Shown: positions 38,132 to 49,634, counted from the stretch's first letter. The stretch: 64,000 bases of DNA from Aphrophora alni (GCA_963513935.1 OY740770.1:93094511-93158510), one strand, 5' to 3'. Notes: generated by a model not told the origin, from the sequence alone. Translations and numbers: made by a program.

Positions 38132-39209
38132 AAGTTGTTAACGTCACCACCAAGGGAACTAGTTCACCCGACTAGTTTCCCACAATCTACACGGCAAAAC
38201 CTGCCAACACTCACTCAACACAACAAGCATCAATTCTCCGGCCTTAAACGGCTCTACATCGGCCAATCTCACATTACAAGACCCGCCCACGCTACTCGTC
38301 TCTGATTGGCCGACAGCTCACGTCGAGCAATTAAAAGTCCGCGGCCACAACAATGGCAATCCGCGACAAACTCCGAACCAACCTCACACACATCGTACGT
38401 CGAGATTGGTCGCTTCTCGGAAAACTTAACAATGGACAGCTCATTGTCTAAGAGCAAACCAATCCTAGGCAAGCTAAGCTACAAGCTAGCAGAGCCAAAA
38501 TTGTATAAGTACTCATTTCTCAGGGACAAAATCAACACTTGTCAACCAGGAGACCAATTACGAACACATCACAGCTCAACACCTACACAACACTTCTCCT
38601 GACGCGAGACTAGCAGGGACCATCTCTCCCACGGCCTTCTTACGCAAGGCCAAGAGACCCCTCGCTAACACACTTCACCGGGACCATCTCTCACATCGGT
38701 CTTCTTACGCAAGACCGAGAGACCCCTCAACCAACTCACACCACACACCACGAAGACAACTCGCAAGCTCCACTACACACTCCTTTTGCTGCCACCTGCC
38801 ACATTCCAACATCATTAAACCAATACACGTTTTGGAATCACTTCTTTCAACACCTGACTCCTGCTCTCACTCCACTCGACAACGCCTCTTCAAGACTCGC
38901 CCCGTGGCCTCCCGTAAGGGAAATTAAACGGGAGAAATCCGGGCAACGGCAGCACTTGCTTCACCCTAGTCGCCTCCTGAAAAGGAAATTGTAGGTACTT
39001 TGGCGCCGACGATGGTGGGTGAACATCCATCATAGAGGCCAGATAATATCCTATCTCTCTTCACCTAACCTAAGTCCAACTGGTCCTTTTCAGGGCCAGC
39101 AACACTCCTAGGTTCCGTTATTCTTTTCAACATTCCTCGCACTAAGCACTCGAATCCTTCCCGAGTAACAAATCCTTCCTTCTCCAATAACCTGACCCTA
39201 CGTCAAAGT
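38132..39209. mobile_element. Solo-LTR-like insertion (38136-39205) with AAGT duplication
   Basis: The inserted DNA begins TGTTAACGTCACC (38136) and ends CCCTACGTCA (39205), with AAGT on both sides (38132-38135, 39206-39209). The uninterrupted tandem unit has AAGT only once. TG...CA ends, a 4-bp duplication, about 1 kb length and no coding capacity fit a solo LTR of a Ty3/gypsy-like element, left by recombination between LTRs. It is much more GC-rich than its surroundings. A 'tactttggcgccgac' phrase near 38997 recalls primer-site wording but lies inside. The frames at 38111-38602 are not genes. A non-LTR or DNA element cannot be fully excluded. Confidence 0.68.
38616..38725 (+). other. Twin hairpins with a compensatory base change
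   Basis: Two 46-nt hairpins repeat 64 bp apart (38616-38660 and 38680-38725). Both have GGG/CCC and TCTCT/AGAGA outer pairs, and an inner stem with the same CTTACGC loop. The inner stem is GGCCTT/AAGGCC in the first and GGTCTT/AAGACC in the second, so a C-G pair became T-A on both sides. That suggests the fold, not just the sequence, has been kept. They lie inside the solo-LTR-like insertion, where RNA structure could serve packaging, polyadenylation or translation. The function is unknown. Confidence 0.65.
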
Positions 39210-39385
39210 AAACAAGTGAAGTTGACTCCAAGAAAACAATGGTGCTGGATGATAAACAATAGAAGTATTTTGTTTGAATGAAGTCCTTACACGAACTTAA
39301 GTAAACAGATGAAGTTGACTCCAAGAAAACAATGGTGCTGGATGATAAACAATCGAAGTATTTTGTTTGAATAAAATCCTTATAG

Positions 39386-40431
39386 AACCAAGTAGGTTTT
39401 TAAATAAAGCATAATTGAAATCAAGAACAGAGAGTTCAAAGATGAGGATGGGAGTTATCTTCAGAATATTTGTAATACTAAAATGTGTTATTAAAAAAAA
39501 GTTTCGAACATACTTGTATATGATTACCAAAGTATATTGTTTTACAACAAATTAATTAATTTTGCTTAGAGTACGTGTTATTTATTCGTAAAAATTGCTG
39601 TTCTATGACTGTTCGTCATTATAATTTGTCGTTATACCTAATGGAAGGATATTTATGTTAAATATGATCTGCATGTATGTGTGTGATAAAACTTGCATAA
39701 TATTTCTAATCAATTCTATCGATTTAAAATAAATACATCTTAAAACATATCAATGTAGTGTATTACATATGACCTTGACTTTCTGCAATGATATTGCCAT
39801 TGTCTCGTGCCTTTACTATATGCATGACATGGCCGTGACACGAGTCACGCATCTACAAAAATAATCGAACGTATTTATTTATACGTATAGACATATATTG
39901 TATTGAAAATTGATGTATCCTTTCACTGCAGTGATTGACATTTCCTTTTTAGGTATTTATTTACGAGGGTTTTATTTATGGCCCAAGCCTTGACTTTTTA
40001 AATATTTACTTTAAAACTGTTGTTAAATTCAAAGTTAGCACATTCAAAATAAACTGTGCATAACTCACAAAATAAAATTCAATTCAAACGAAAAAAATAT
40101 TAGTTACCACCTCCTAAAATATTGGCTCACAGAATTAGTAGTCAGATTGTGAAAATGGACCATGGTCGCCAACTTAGAATGTCAAATATCCCTCAAGTGA
40201 TATTGATCAATTTTGGTAAAATGTGATTGTGTATGACTTGAATCGCAAGCTAAACCTTAAATAAAATAAACGAGCAGAGCAATGTGGGGGGGGGGACTGA
40301 ACCCGACTACTTCAGTGAATTTAAAACATTTCGAATAAAAGTTTTTTTAATCGAAAACTATCTAATTCATCGCTTAAAAACAGAATAAAACTCCCCTCAG
40401 CCATTTTAAAATTGAAAAGTCAATGTACAAA
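39386..40431. other. Tsp intron, AT-rich
   Basis: No gene or clear repeat. Short frames at 39142-39530 overlap the array and are not genes. Confidence 0.45.
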
Positions 40432-40610
40432 AAGAAATTATTTGCCCTCGAATCCCCTACTCTAATAGAGCAAAAAAGAATTGGTCGAGAGAAACCCGAT
40501 AGCTATGATAAAAGAAAGGGCTATAAATCCAGACTAATTGAAGAAAGATGTGGATCCAGCTGGGATACCTCGGGATTGTCATATACTGGTAATATCTTTA
40601 AGTGAGCCCC
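40432..40610 (-). repeat. SINE-like dispersed repeat, copy 6
   Basis: Diverged copy with 'ctctaatagagcaa', 'agaattggtcgagaga', 'agatgtggatccagctggga' and 'cctcgggattgtca'. The 60-residue + frame (40423-40605) follows the repeat and is not a gene. Confidence 0.6.
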
Positions 40611-42483
40611 AGAGCTGGACGACCAAAGATTTGTTTTTTCTAGAAGTGTCTATCACTGAGCGGTAATTGTAAGAAATTATCTTTGGTATCAGACGCTCGC
40701 TGAGGTAAATTTCAGAACGAATTTATTTTTGGTGTTTATTAAAAGGTAGTTTAGAAATAGCGGTTTCAATTACTTTTGTTCTTGAACAAAAAAAAACGTC
40801 GGACATAATTCTTACTTATTTATGCAGTGAAAAATATGGTTATGCTACATATTATGGAATATTGTATACGTAGAAGAATAAAACAGATATTTTAACAAGA
40901 AGCAATATGTATGAGAAACTAGCTGTAAAATATTTTATCTAATTTTAAACTGCAATCCATTTCCAAATATTGTCCTTTATTGACGTATCATGGTGAAGAA
41001 CTTACAAAACAAAAAGAGCAGAGTTTTTTCTTACTTTCTTAATTAACTTTTCATCGTCTTCACCCAACAAATGAAATTTAGAATTTAAAGTCACGTGTAT
41101 AATATCAAATAATCCACTGTATGATTAAATGTGTTGTGTTCGTAAAAAAGAAAAAAAGATTGCATCACATCGGTTATGTTTTCATTTACAAAACTATTTT
41201 CAAATAAGCCATATTAGTACCATAGATAAACAAATAAAATTTTCCAAAAATGAGCCATGGTCCCAAAATCGTCTAAAACGTCACGTATTGCAGAAAGTGT
41301 CATGTCAGAATTTGTGTACCACTACAACACATTCCATTTAAATGAAAATTAATACAAAAACTATTCACATGCGTAACATCTAACATAAAAACAATAAATA
41401 TCAAAACTTCAGTATTTGCTACAATGATTTAAATGAACATTTTCCCAATTAGAGACGAAAACTGTAATGTCTACCTACTTAATTAGATACAGCGCAGAAT
41501 GATAGATAAATTTCCAGATACAGTTCGACAATTCCTCTTTAGAATTAAAACTTCCTTTCAATATTATATTGTATACTGAACTTTTCCGTTTTAATATTTC
41601 AATATTCATTTCTTGAACCTGAAAAAAGTTTTGTGGAATGATATCTGATTGTAGTTTATCGTTCAAACGAACGAAAATTTGATCAAATTTGTTATGTAAT
41701 GATAACTTGTCCATACTTGAAGTCATTATTTTTATTTATGGATATCTAAATTTGGAGAAACCTACAATAAGACCAAAACGAAAAAATTCTGTTTTCTCAA
41801 AATTGGTTGTAGATATTTTAATAATTTACCCTCCAAAACTCCAGAAAAACTTACAATTTTCATTTCCGTAAAAAATTCCAGTTAGAAGTAATTGTCAAAT
41901 GTATAATTATCCAAAGATGTTTTGAATAAATATAGGGGTTTATTACTGAGTTAATATGCCAAGTCTCATGGAAAGAATACGTTTGGTCAGTGAATTGAAA
42001 AACATAAAATGATAGCCATCTGTTTCATTTTAGTTATTTTCAGACTTAGAAAGCTTCAAATTTTCAGTTTTTGTTTAACGACATAGTTGTAATGTACAAT
42101 AATTTTTATTTTAAACTGCATTTCCGACCAGGTCAGCGGTTTTTAATGGATTATTTATAAATACAGCTGTTTATCTAAATAGGATTGTCAACTGGGTATC
42201 TATCAAGACCTTATCCATAATTCACCAAATAGCTTTTGCTGAGTCATGTCATAGTGTAATATCCTGATGTGTACTTACAGATGGTTCACTGATTAAGGCG
42301 AGCAACTTGTCAACAAAATGTGGTTTAGATATTAGGGTTAACTTCTTACGTCCGAAACACTTTATCATATTCAATCATCATAATCGTCTATCCGATCCAA
42401 AAATACATCGTGATACATAGATAAAATCATGTACAAGATTTGATTTGATGATTCGACTGTACCATTTGATCAATTAAATAAAA
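40611..42483. other. Tsp intron, AT-rich
   Basis: No gene supported. Short frames at 41129-41871 have no recognisable features or conservation clues. Confidence 0.45.
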
Positions 42484-42695
42484 AAGGAAGAAAAGAACAT
42501 AATATTTAATATCCTAATAAAGTCAGTGTCAGAAAAGAGCAATAAATAATAATAATAATAATAGTTGTCAGAATATCAATAAAGAGAGGAAAGATGAACG
42601 AGAGGGAACTAAGAACAAACTGCTGTATGAAAAAAAAGTGTATATCCAGCTAGGTCCCTCGGGATTGTCACGCTCGAACTCACTACAGTTGAGGC
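42484..42695 (-). repeat. SINE-like dispersed repeat, copy 7, with AAT expansion
   Basis: Contains 'aaggaagaaaagaacata', 'agtcagtgtcagaa', 'agaggaaagatgaa', 'tccagctaggtccctcggga' and 'ttgtcacgctcgaactcac'. A (ATA)n run at 42544-42561 interrupts the 'gagaacaagagttgg' part. The end 'gagttcgagcg' on the minus strand resembles a pol III B-box (GTTCRA), hinting at a tRNA-like origin for the family. Confidence 0.65.
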
Positions 42696-43144
42696 GGTAA
42701 GATATAATTAATTGTTTAATAGTTTTTTAATACATTTGACGTGAAAACAGCGTGCAGTGGCTTTAAACAAACTTACAAACAACCGACAAAACAATGTATA
42801 ATAATATGTTGAAATTTTAATTTTGTGTTAAAAGGTTTTTTTTTACTAACCTCAGTTTATTAAATATTTTGTATTAACATATTTTTATTATTATACTATA
42901 TAAATACACGTCACTAATATTTTATATGAATATTGTACTATTAATATGTTTAAATAGTTTACTAATAAAAAGGCAATTAAAAATATACACCAATTAATAA
43001 TAACTATTATCTATTAATTTTGTCTCTCTTTCTTTATTTTATCAATTATTAAAAACAAAATTGTTTAAGTATTTTAAAAAAATGATGTTTTGGGGTAATA
43101 AGTAACTTGTCTAAGCGTTATGAATTGGACAGTATGCACCATCG

Positions 43145-43415
43145 TGAGCTCACTTATTATAAGACAGGGCTTGGCAATCCCGAGATCCTATCTGGATCTA
43201 CACCTTTTTATGTAGTCTTGGGTTAGACTCTTCAACTTTCATATCTCTGTCATCTTTCTTAATAGGTTTTTTTGACCAAATCTTGTTCTCTTCCAACCCT
43301 GACGCTATTCGAATATTCGAGGTCTAGAGGTCTTTATATTATGTTGGTTTTCCCTTCTTCATATAAGGCGATGATGACCGAGAGGTTTGTCCATTACACA
43401 ATAAAAAATAATAAA
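43145..43415 (+). repeat. SINE-like dispersed repeat, copy 8, A-tailed
   Basis: A near-complete copy, 330 bp upstream of a Tsp exon. It contains 'ggcaatcccgaga', 'catgtag'-type 'tttatgtagtcttgggttag', 'cttgttctcttcca', 'cctgacgctattcgaatatt', 'cttcatataaggcgatgatg' and 'accgagaggttt', then an A-rich tail 'acacaataaaaaataataaa'. The tail and the flanking AT sequence suit insertion by reverse transcription. Confidence 0.72.
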
Positions 43416-43747
43416 GCAACTGTATATTTGACATGTAATTGATTTGAAGATCCATTTTTTAATATCGCCTGATCTCTTAGCACACATTTCTTAGATTGTA
43501 TCAATATTTATTATATTTTGGAGTGTGAGAACCCCAAATTAAAGTTAACTGTATTTTAAACTTAAAGAATACTATAACACCAAATTTTTAGCTTAGTTTG
43601 TTTCTTCTATTGGTGTTTGATAAAGTTTGTATGTATAATGTTTGTGCACCATTTATTTAAATTGTACTATTAACAGTTCACTTTTTTAATATCCATTTTA
43701 TAAAAAAAAATGGACATTGTATTAAATTGTTTTTCTTATGTCTATAG

Positions 43748-43971
43748 TTGTGGTAGAAACAATGGAAGATGGGCGAACCAGATCGCAACATTTCACTGTT
43801 GATAACATTTCTGAAAACTCTCTTATCAAGTCATTAGTATTTGCTGTGAACCAGGAGAAGCGAGGCGCTCATGTCACATTATACTTGGATTGTGTTTCTC
43901 AAGGTATGGTTCCGACTCCTCGTACAATGAAGGAAATGTTCCTCAACATGGGCAACCCTAGGTTACAAGTG
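43748..43971 (+). CDS. Tsp: Thrombospondin, internal exon: core of N-terminal domain
   Basis: This 224-nt exon enters in phase 1 after CTTATGTCTATAG and leaves in phase 0 at CAAGTG|GTAAGT. It encodes VVETMEDGRTRSQHF, 'TVDNISENSLIKSLVFAVNQ', then EKRGAHVTLYLDC, and a PTPRTMKEMFLNMGNPRLQV end. DGR..S, then ..V.LYLDC, is characteristic of the TSPN laminin-G-like fold of thrombospondins, and the Cys is expected to pair with a later Cys in this domain. The frame reads upstream to an ATG at 43738, but that codon is intronic: the acceptor and phase match show it is not the start. The preceding intron is 20.5 kb long. Confidence 0.92.
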
Positions 43972-44329
43972 GTAAGTTCAAGTATTCCACAATATTAAAT
44001 TTAAAGTTATTCAAACTTGTTTCATTTATTGCTGTCATCATCATGACATATCGTAACCATATCTACGACTTAGAATGTCCACCTATCATAAAACCAAGAC
44101 CACATAACAGTCTATATATGTGGTCCGCCCTCTTTAGAGGTTGAGACTTCTTTTTACGTTCTCTCCTGTATGTAGTATTAGAAACTTAGAAATTAGAAAT
44201 TTGGGGTACCTTCCATAGGCAAACACTCACAATTTCTATTTTATAAAAATCGGTTAAAACGATTTTCATCAAATTTTGGTAAAATGTAGCTCCTAATTAA
44301 TTACTCGAGCAAAATTTATTGACCTTTAT

Positions 44330-44810
44330 CTCTCCAAAAATGCCGGGTCATGAGTTATCATCGAAAGCCAAAACATCAGGTATGATGATATTTTAAAAAA
44401 CATATCTCAAAATCTGCTCTACCGACTTGTTATTAATTTTGGTCAATTGTGAAGATTAATGACCCAAACCATTGTTCAAAATTATAATAATAGAAAATTA
44501 CCGTTTCGATATAATTTCAAAAAACTAAAACAAACCATGACGAATGTGATTTAAACTTGATTTCAACTTATAATATTTTTGCTTAAGACGTGTTTATAAC
44601 ATAAATGAAACAAGTTTAGACCCTATTTAAATATATAGATATTGTTAAAATAGTCTATAAATTCTAAATCTGTGTCCATGGTTAACTTTTTTTCTTCACG
44701 GTCAACTTCCGAACTGACATTTTTGTGACAAATCATTTTGTTTGTTAGTATTTCGATTGTGAACGGATATGTGAGAGAGTTTGTGCAATGTTTTTGACAA
44801 GTTCGTTTAC
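44330..44810. repeat. Old dispersed repeat, copy B
   Basis: Diverged homologue of 8590-9125 with the same order of phrases ('gagttatca', 'gtgaagattaatgac', 'gcttaagacgtgtttata', 'gaactgacatttttgtgac', 'gagagagtttgtgcaatg'). It lies in the intron between two Tsp exons. The element class is unknown. Confidence 0.55.
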
Positions 44811-46322
44811 CAAAAATTACAATATTTTAATTTTATAGCAATTTTAACAATGTTTTGCTCTAGTCATCACAATTTTGCTCATTTTTATTTGTCTATTATT
44901 AAAATGTATTTCTACAATAACTTGAACACATTAGACAACAAAATCTAAAATTGGTAATTTTACCAATTTTGGTATGGATGAAAAATAGTAACTAATCCAA
45001 AGTGAGTTTGAATACAAGCAATAGCAGTTTGTTATACACTCGCTTTAAAAATTTCTAAAATATTAATGATTTTTTAAATTTGTTTATTTCATGAGAAACT
45101 ATGAATCTAATTTACCTCCACTTCCATACCTACATCCACCTAACTTTTAATTTTTTTAAATAGTTTTAATCAAATCCGTGCAATTTTTGTAATTTTAATG
45201 ATAAAGATAATTCAACTGAAAACCAAATATAACAAGATTTATTTAAAAAACCAAGTTACAAAGTTTATATTGCATAGTGTTTTAGTTAGCTAAAAATAAC
45301 AAATTTCCAAAACGACACTTCGAAGGACATTATACAGCAAACATTTAGCAATGAATATCAAGTAGTGTAGATTCAATTTAATTCTAGAACATCAAAAAAA
45401 AGAAAAAAAGATGTTTAACATTTGTGTTTGTTTTATATGTTTAAGAGTATGTGATGTATGTCCTGGTTCTGCTAAATACCAGTGGAACTCTGGACTTGTA
45501 TCTAACCATGTATTACATGGATATCCTATGGTGTGTTACAGTTTTATTTAGTACAAAATTCAGAATTGTACTCTAATAAAAAGTCAAAGTCTAAAACATT
45601 TGAATATAAAATAATTCCTAATTGTTGTACATAGGAATAAAGGGACATGGTAACTTGCTTAGATGGTAAGAGAAGATGCTAATTAAAAATGAGAACAATG
45701 TGGTATTGTGGAGAAATTCTTTATCATTTGAGGGACTAGTCTAAAATTAAAATGTAACATTAATGTTGTACTAACCATAGAAAATGTGAACAATGTAAAA
45801 ATACACCTAGTCATGATTATAATTTAAGCAAATTTATTACACAAGTGTTAATAATAGTTTTAAGGATTCCAGTAAGAACAAAGATCAATTGCATAAAACA
45901 GGAAGTAAGTGCCAGAATAGTGAAACCTCCCACTCTATTTGAATAATAATGTTTTTTTACTTTGTTTTCTTTTATTATATTAATTAACGTTTGTTTGCAA
46001 GTTTTAAAAAAAAGGAGATGTCATATATATTTAAAAGTAACAATGCCCAAGTAAAATAATTTAGTTTCGTAAATTTTAAGGTTCAATCACTCGAGATATG
46101 TAATCTATGTCTTGGTTCCTTTAAGTACAAGTGGAACTCTTGTCATGTGGTGTATTATAGTTTAATTTAAATTTAAATTAGCCAAGTTTTTCTTGGAATA
46201 AATTAAAAGTTTGTGTTTTATTAATTACCTATAAGAAAACTTAGCAGTGTTGGTAGATAATTCTATTAAATTTATAATAGTTCTATGAATTGAATTTTAA
46301 AATGTTCAATTATATTTTGCAG
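44811..46322. other. Tsp intron sequence
   Basis: Non-coding. Two related phrases, 'gtgatgtatgtcctggttct' with 'ccagtggaactctgg' (45450-45495) and 'gtaatctatgtcttggttcc' with 'caagtggaactcttg' (46096-46145), suggest a diverged duplication about 645 bp apart. Confidence 0.5.
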
Positions 46323-46470
46323 TATCGAGAGAGAAGGTACGTAGTTGAAGTTGATTCTGACACAAGTATAAGCAGTGTGTTGAATAGAAACAACTGCCCT
46401 GATGTAACACAGATGATGCAAGCAATGCAACCTGCATCAAATAATGAAATCTTTCCACGAATCGATAGAG
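46323..46470 (+). CDS. Tsp: Thrombospondin, internal exon: end of N-terminal domain
   Basis: The exon begins in phase 0 after TATATTTTGCAG and ends in phase 1 at AGAG|GTGAAT (148 nt). It encodes YRERRYVVEVDSDTS, 'ISSVLNRNNCPDVTQMMQAM', then QPASNNEIFPRIDRG. It continues the last beta strand of the TSPN domain and passes into a polar linker. The phase matches both neighbours exactly. The ATG at 46290 that opens the frame is intronic. A mariner-like element lies in the next intron. Confidence 0.9.
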
Positions 46471-46734
46471 GTGAATTTATTATTTTCTCTCTAACTTTTC
46501 CACATCTTTGTAAGGAGCAAAGAATAACATTCTTAGTATTTTAGTTTCTGAATTATGTGCTTATGTATTAATTTTAATTAAACTGTTATATTAAGTAAAC
46601 CAAAAGTCATTGTCACACTCCTTAAATTTTTTCACTTTAAAAGATATTAAAATTTTTTATTAGGTTACTCTTCACCCTCCCCTATAACGGCACAGGTACT
46701 ATAAAATTTCTAGTGTAGTAGCCACTCATGATAA

Positions 46735-48059
46735 ATGCGCCAAAATAAACAGTACTGAAATTATAAGATTTTATTTACATAGTTTTACCAACATATACAA
46801 GTAAAAGAAAGCAAAATCTGTTAGACTCGGTTAACAACATGTTCAATATGACCTCCGTTCAGTTTTAAGCAACACTAATACCGTTTTTTTTAAGGTTTTG
46901 TATCATTTTGGTGAAGAGGGGTTGTTTCATGTTCCTTATACACATAGTTTTTCCTTGGACGATGAAGGTTGGAGGGTCTTCACGGAAAATCTTCTCTTTG
47001 AACATTCCCCAGACGTAGGAAGTCAAGTGGTGTAAGATTGGGGCCTACGAAGATTGATCAGTGGGCTAGGTAAGGAAAGTTTTTTCTAAGGGAAATGGGG
47101 AGATTGAAAAAAGTTTCTTGAAGGAAAGCAATGTTGGTTAAGGCAGTGTGGCTCGTTGCGCTACCTTGCTGGAACCATTGTGAGCGGTTCGGTCATGACG
47201 AAATTTCCTGAGGTCTCCTATAAAACAATAAAACGATCAAGAATGACCTTATATCGGTCCTGATTTACATTAAAAGGATTTCCATTATTGTCTTCAACAA
47301 AGTACGGACCTCTCCCTGACACAGCGCACCAAATGGTTACACGCTTACTATGCTGTGGCCTTTCTACAATACTATCAGGACGTTCAAACCCAAGAAAACG
47401 CGTTGTCTGCTTGTTTATGAAACCATTATGGTGCACATGACATTCATCTGAAAACCATACATCACTCAGAAACTCAGGTTTTCAATAGCACATTGCTAAC
47501 ATTGAAGCGCAGTGTTGAACTCTTACTGTTTTGTTTATACAGTTCAAAGGTTGCCCAGTTTGTATCTTGTAGGGAAAACCACCATTGTTTTTAAACATTC
47601 TTCTCAATAACATATTGCTTGAATTCAGTTTCAAAGATGTTCGGTTCAGGCTTCTTTTCGTTGACTGTAACACTTGCTGCAACACTCTTCCGTGGTTTTT
47701 AATTGTACAGACAGTAGTTGGGCGACCTGAATAGCCTTTCCACTGCGGCAAAATACTACCTGTTCCTTGAAATTTTAGAACAACACTAATAATCACAACG
47801 TTATTATGCAGGTTTTTGTGAAAATGTTTCTGAAAACGTAATGCAGTGTTGACAAACCTGGCCCACCCGCACATCCAATTCCGTATGAGCGAAAATAATG
47901 CTCTATGATAAAAGCTTTCTCTGCAGGGGTTAGCAAAAACTAACCTCAAATAAGAAAGAAATAATAATCACAAAAATGTGGCAACAATCAAAAGTTGCCA
48001 CAGCTGATCAAGAAGGCACCTACAGCTAATTCCTTTCAGTACTGTTTATTTTGGCGCAT
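46735..48059 (-). mobile_element. Mariner-like element with perfect 25-bp inverted ends
   Basis: The left end 46735-46759 (starting ATGCGCCAAAATAAACAG) is an exact reverse complement of the right end 48035-48059. The 1325-bp length is typical of mariner elements. The minus strand contains the broken transposase listed next. The expected TA duplication is not clean: TA follows the right end, while AA precedes the left. The element sits in a 3.1-kb Tsp intron, antisense to the gene. Confidence 0.9.
47218..47949 (-). pseudogene. Mariner-like transposase, interrupted
   Basis: The first part (47949-47482, 155 codons) holds a helix-turn-helix region. 'FQGTGSILPQWKGYSGRPTT' and 'VLQSTKRSLNRTSLKLNSSN' resemble the DNA-binding half of mariner/Tc1 enzymes. 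After an in-frame stop the same frame goes on with VWFSDECHVH (first catalytic Asp), a GFINKQTTRFLG segment, 'RVTIWCAVSGRGPYFVEDNN' and a stop at 47218. C-terminal pieces in other frames continue to about 46890, including PARW...CLNQ and 'MFKEKIF'-type wording. The N-terminal end also appears to switch frame. The enzyme is inactive, but the ends are intact and could be moved by a transposase made elsewhere. Confidence 0.85.
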
Positions 48060-49604
48060 ACCATAGAAAGAATTTTGATATCTCAAATAAGAAAATATTG
48101 CAGATGTAGAAAGATTTGTATACATTTAAGTTCTCTCATACATTTTTGTCCACTAACTTCATTGGGAACACCAATTGAAATTTGATTCTGTAAGGGAAAA
48201 TATCACAGAGAGGTGTGCATAAATTTCAGTTCAGTCATATATTTTTGTCTACCATCTTGATAGGCGTACAGTTTGAAATTTGTTTCCACCTTGAATTGGA
48301 TAATATTTTTAAAAGGTATGGTAAAATAAGTTCTTTTATATATTTTTGTCTACCATCTTGATTGGGAGCAAAGATTTAAATCTGGGTTCCAGAATTTCAC
48401 CAAAGCCCACAGCTGTTTTGGAGTGATATCAGATGATATCTTATTTTTGGATACCCTGACTAAAAACAAACCTCTACATAGAGATGATAAAACTATGAAA
48501 CATATAGGCCCTCCCTTATTTAAAACTATAGAGGATAAAAAGGATATAATATAGAAATAATAATGTATATAACATATAAATTTATCAAAATATCTAATAT
48601 TCAAATTTGATTCAATAAAATATATGCCTTAAGCTATTTTTAATTTTAAAACTGATTCTTCTGTGTAGTCACAGTATATTGTTTGATTGCACATTTTTTT
48701 AATACTATTATTATTATTTATTTATTTAGGTGTAATAGATTATACATGAATAGAGGCTACATCAATTAATAAATAGTTGTAGATCAATAAAAAACATAAA
48801 TAGTTGAAGTTGTAGATTTATATTATAAATGGTTATAAGTATTATATTTTTTAAACATTTTAATGAAGCTTTATTATTGAAAATAAATATTTAATCTAAA
48901 ATTTGAAACTTTGTGAGTAATGTCTGAAAGTTAGATCATGTTCAAATACCTTTGTAATATTCTTCTAGGTATCACCCTGAAACTGACTAGAGATTTTTTT
49001 TTTTTTCCAGTTTAATCTTAACAAAATATTTTATGAATCTTACTGACACTGAGAAGAGCATTCATATGTCACATATATTGAACTTGCTTCTTTCTATTGA
49101 AAAAAATTAGCAATTTTTCTCAATCTGAACTTTGTCTAAACCTTAATTTCTGCTGACACAATAATTAATAAACTTTCCTGTATAGCTCCTAGTCTGCCTA
49201 TATGAAAATACAGAACAAAGTTCTTCCCTCATTCTGACTCCAAGTATTGTAATGGTTTTATATGAAGCTCTATTCCATTTGATGTAAGCAAATACTGGTC
49301 CAACATCAACTCCATCATTCAACCTTTATGTGAACATTTAGCTAATTAACCCATATAAGTATAAAATAATAAAATTGTTAAATTGAATAACATAAATACA
49401 GTATTAAAGCACTAAGTAATTTTCTATTACTAATTAATGTAGTAACTACTTAGTTTTCCTTAAATTTAACTGTAATTGCTCAATTTTGTATTATTCAACT
49501 TGTCTTATTCAAATCATAGAATTTTATAAATAAAGTATGTTTGGTAAACCAAAACATAATTTTGTTGCAAAAAAATAATTCATTTTTTTAAATTTTGGTT
49601 TCAG
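48060..49604. other. Tsp intron sequence
   Basis: Non-coding AT-rich DNA. Between 48115 and 48365 three related segments repeat, each with 'agttc...catatttttgtc' and 'tacc.tcttgat.gg', about 115-120 bp apart, suggesting a decayed tandem repeat. The intron ends in TTTTGGTTTCAG at 49604. Confidence 0.5.
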
Positions 49605-49634
49605 GTGATATACCCATTATACATGACTGTGATG
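49605..49634 (+). CDS. Tsp: Thrombospondin, 30-nt micro-exon
   Basis: TTTTGGTTTCAG precedes and GATG|GTAAGT follows this 30-nt segment, a strong acceptor and donor. With phase 1 on both sides it adds (G)DIPIIHDCD to the protein. The Cys in HDCD is well placed to be the disulphide partner of the LYLDC Cys in the 43748 exon, as in other thrombospondins where a Cys follows the N-terminal domain before the coiled coil. It is too short to be found by open-frame length. The support is splice signals, phase and the expected Cys. The following intron is 11.5 kb because of the inserted retrotransposon. Confidence 0.82.

Larger units (their letters stand above)
37994..39385 (+). repeat. 93-bp tandem array split by an insertion
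   Basis: The unit containing 'gaagttgactccaagaaaac' and 'aatggtgctggatgataaac' occurs at about 38034-38135, 39206-39290 and 39291-39382, with a partial unit before the first. The last two start 93 bp apart (gttgact at 39221 and 39314). The first is at 38054, and 39221-38054 = 1167 = 93 + 1070 + 4. The first two units were therefore adjacent before a 1070-bp insertion with a 4-bp duplication. The array lies in the large Tsp intron. Confidence 0.85.

Noticed and set aside
38111..38602. Open frames of 64-98 codons on both strands
   Set aside because: They fall inside the non-coding solo-LTR-like insertion and lack domains.
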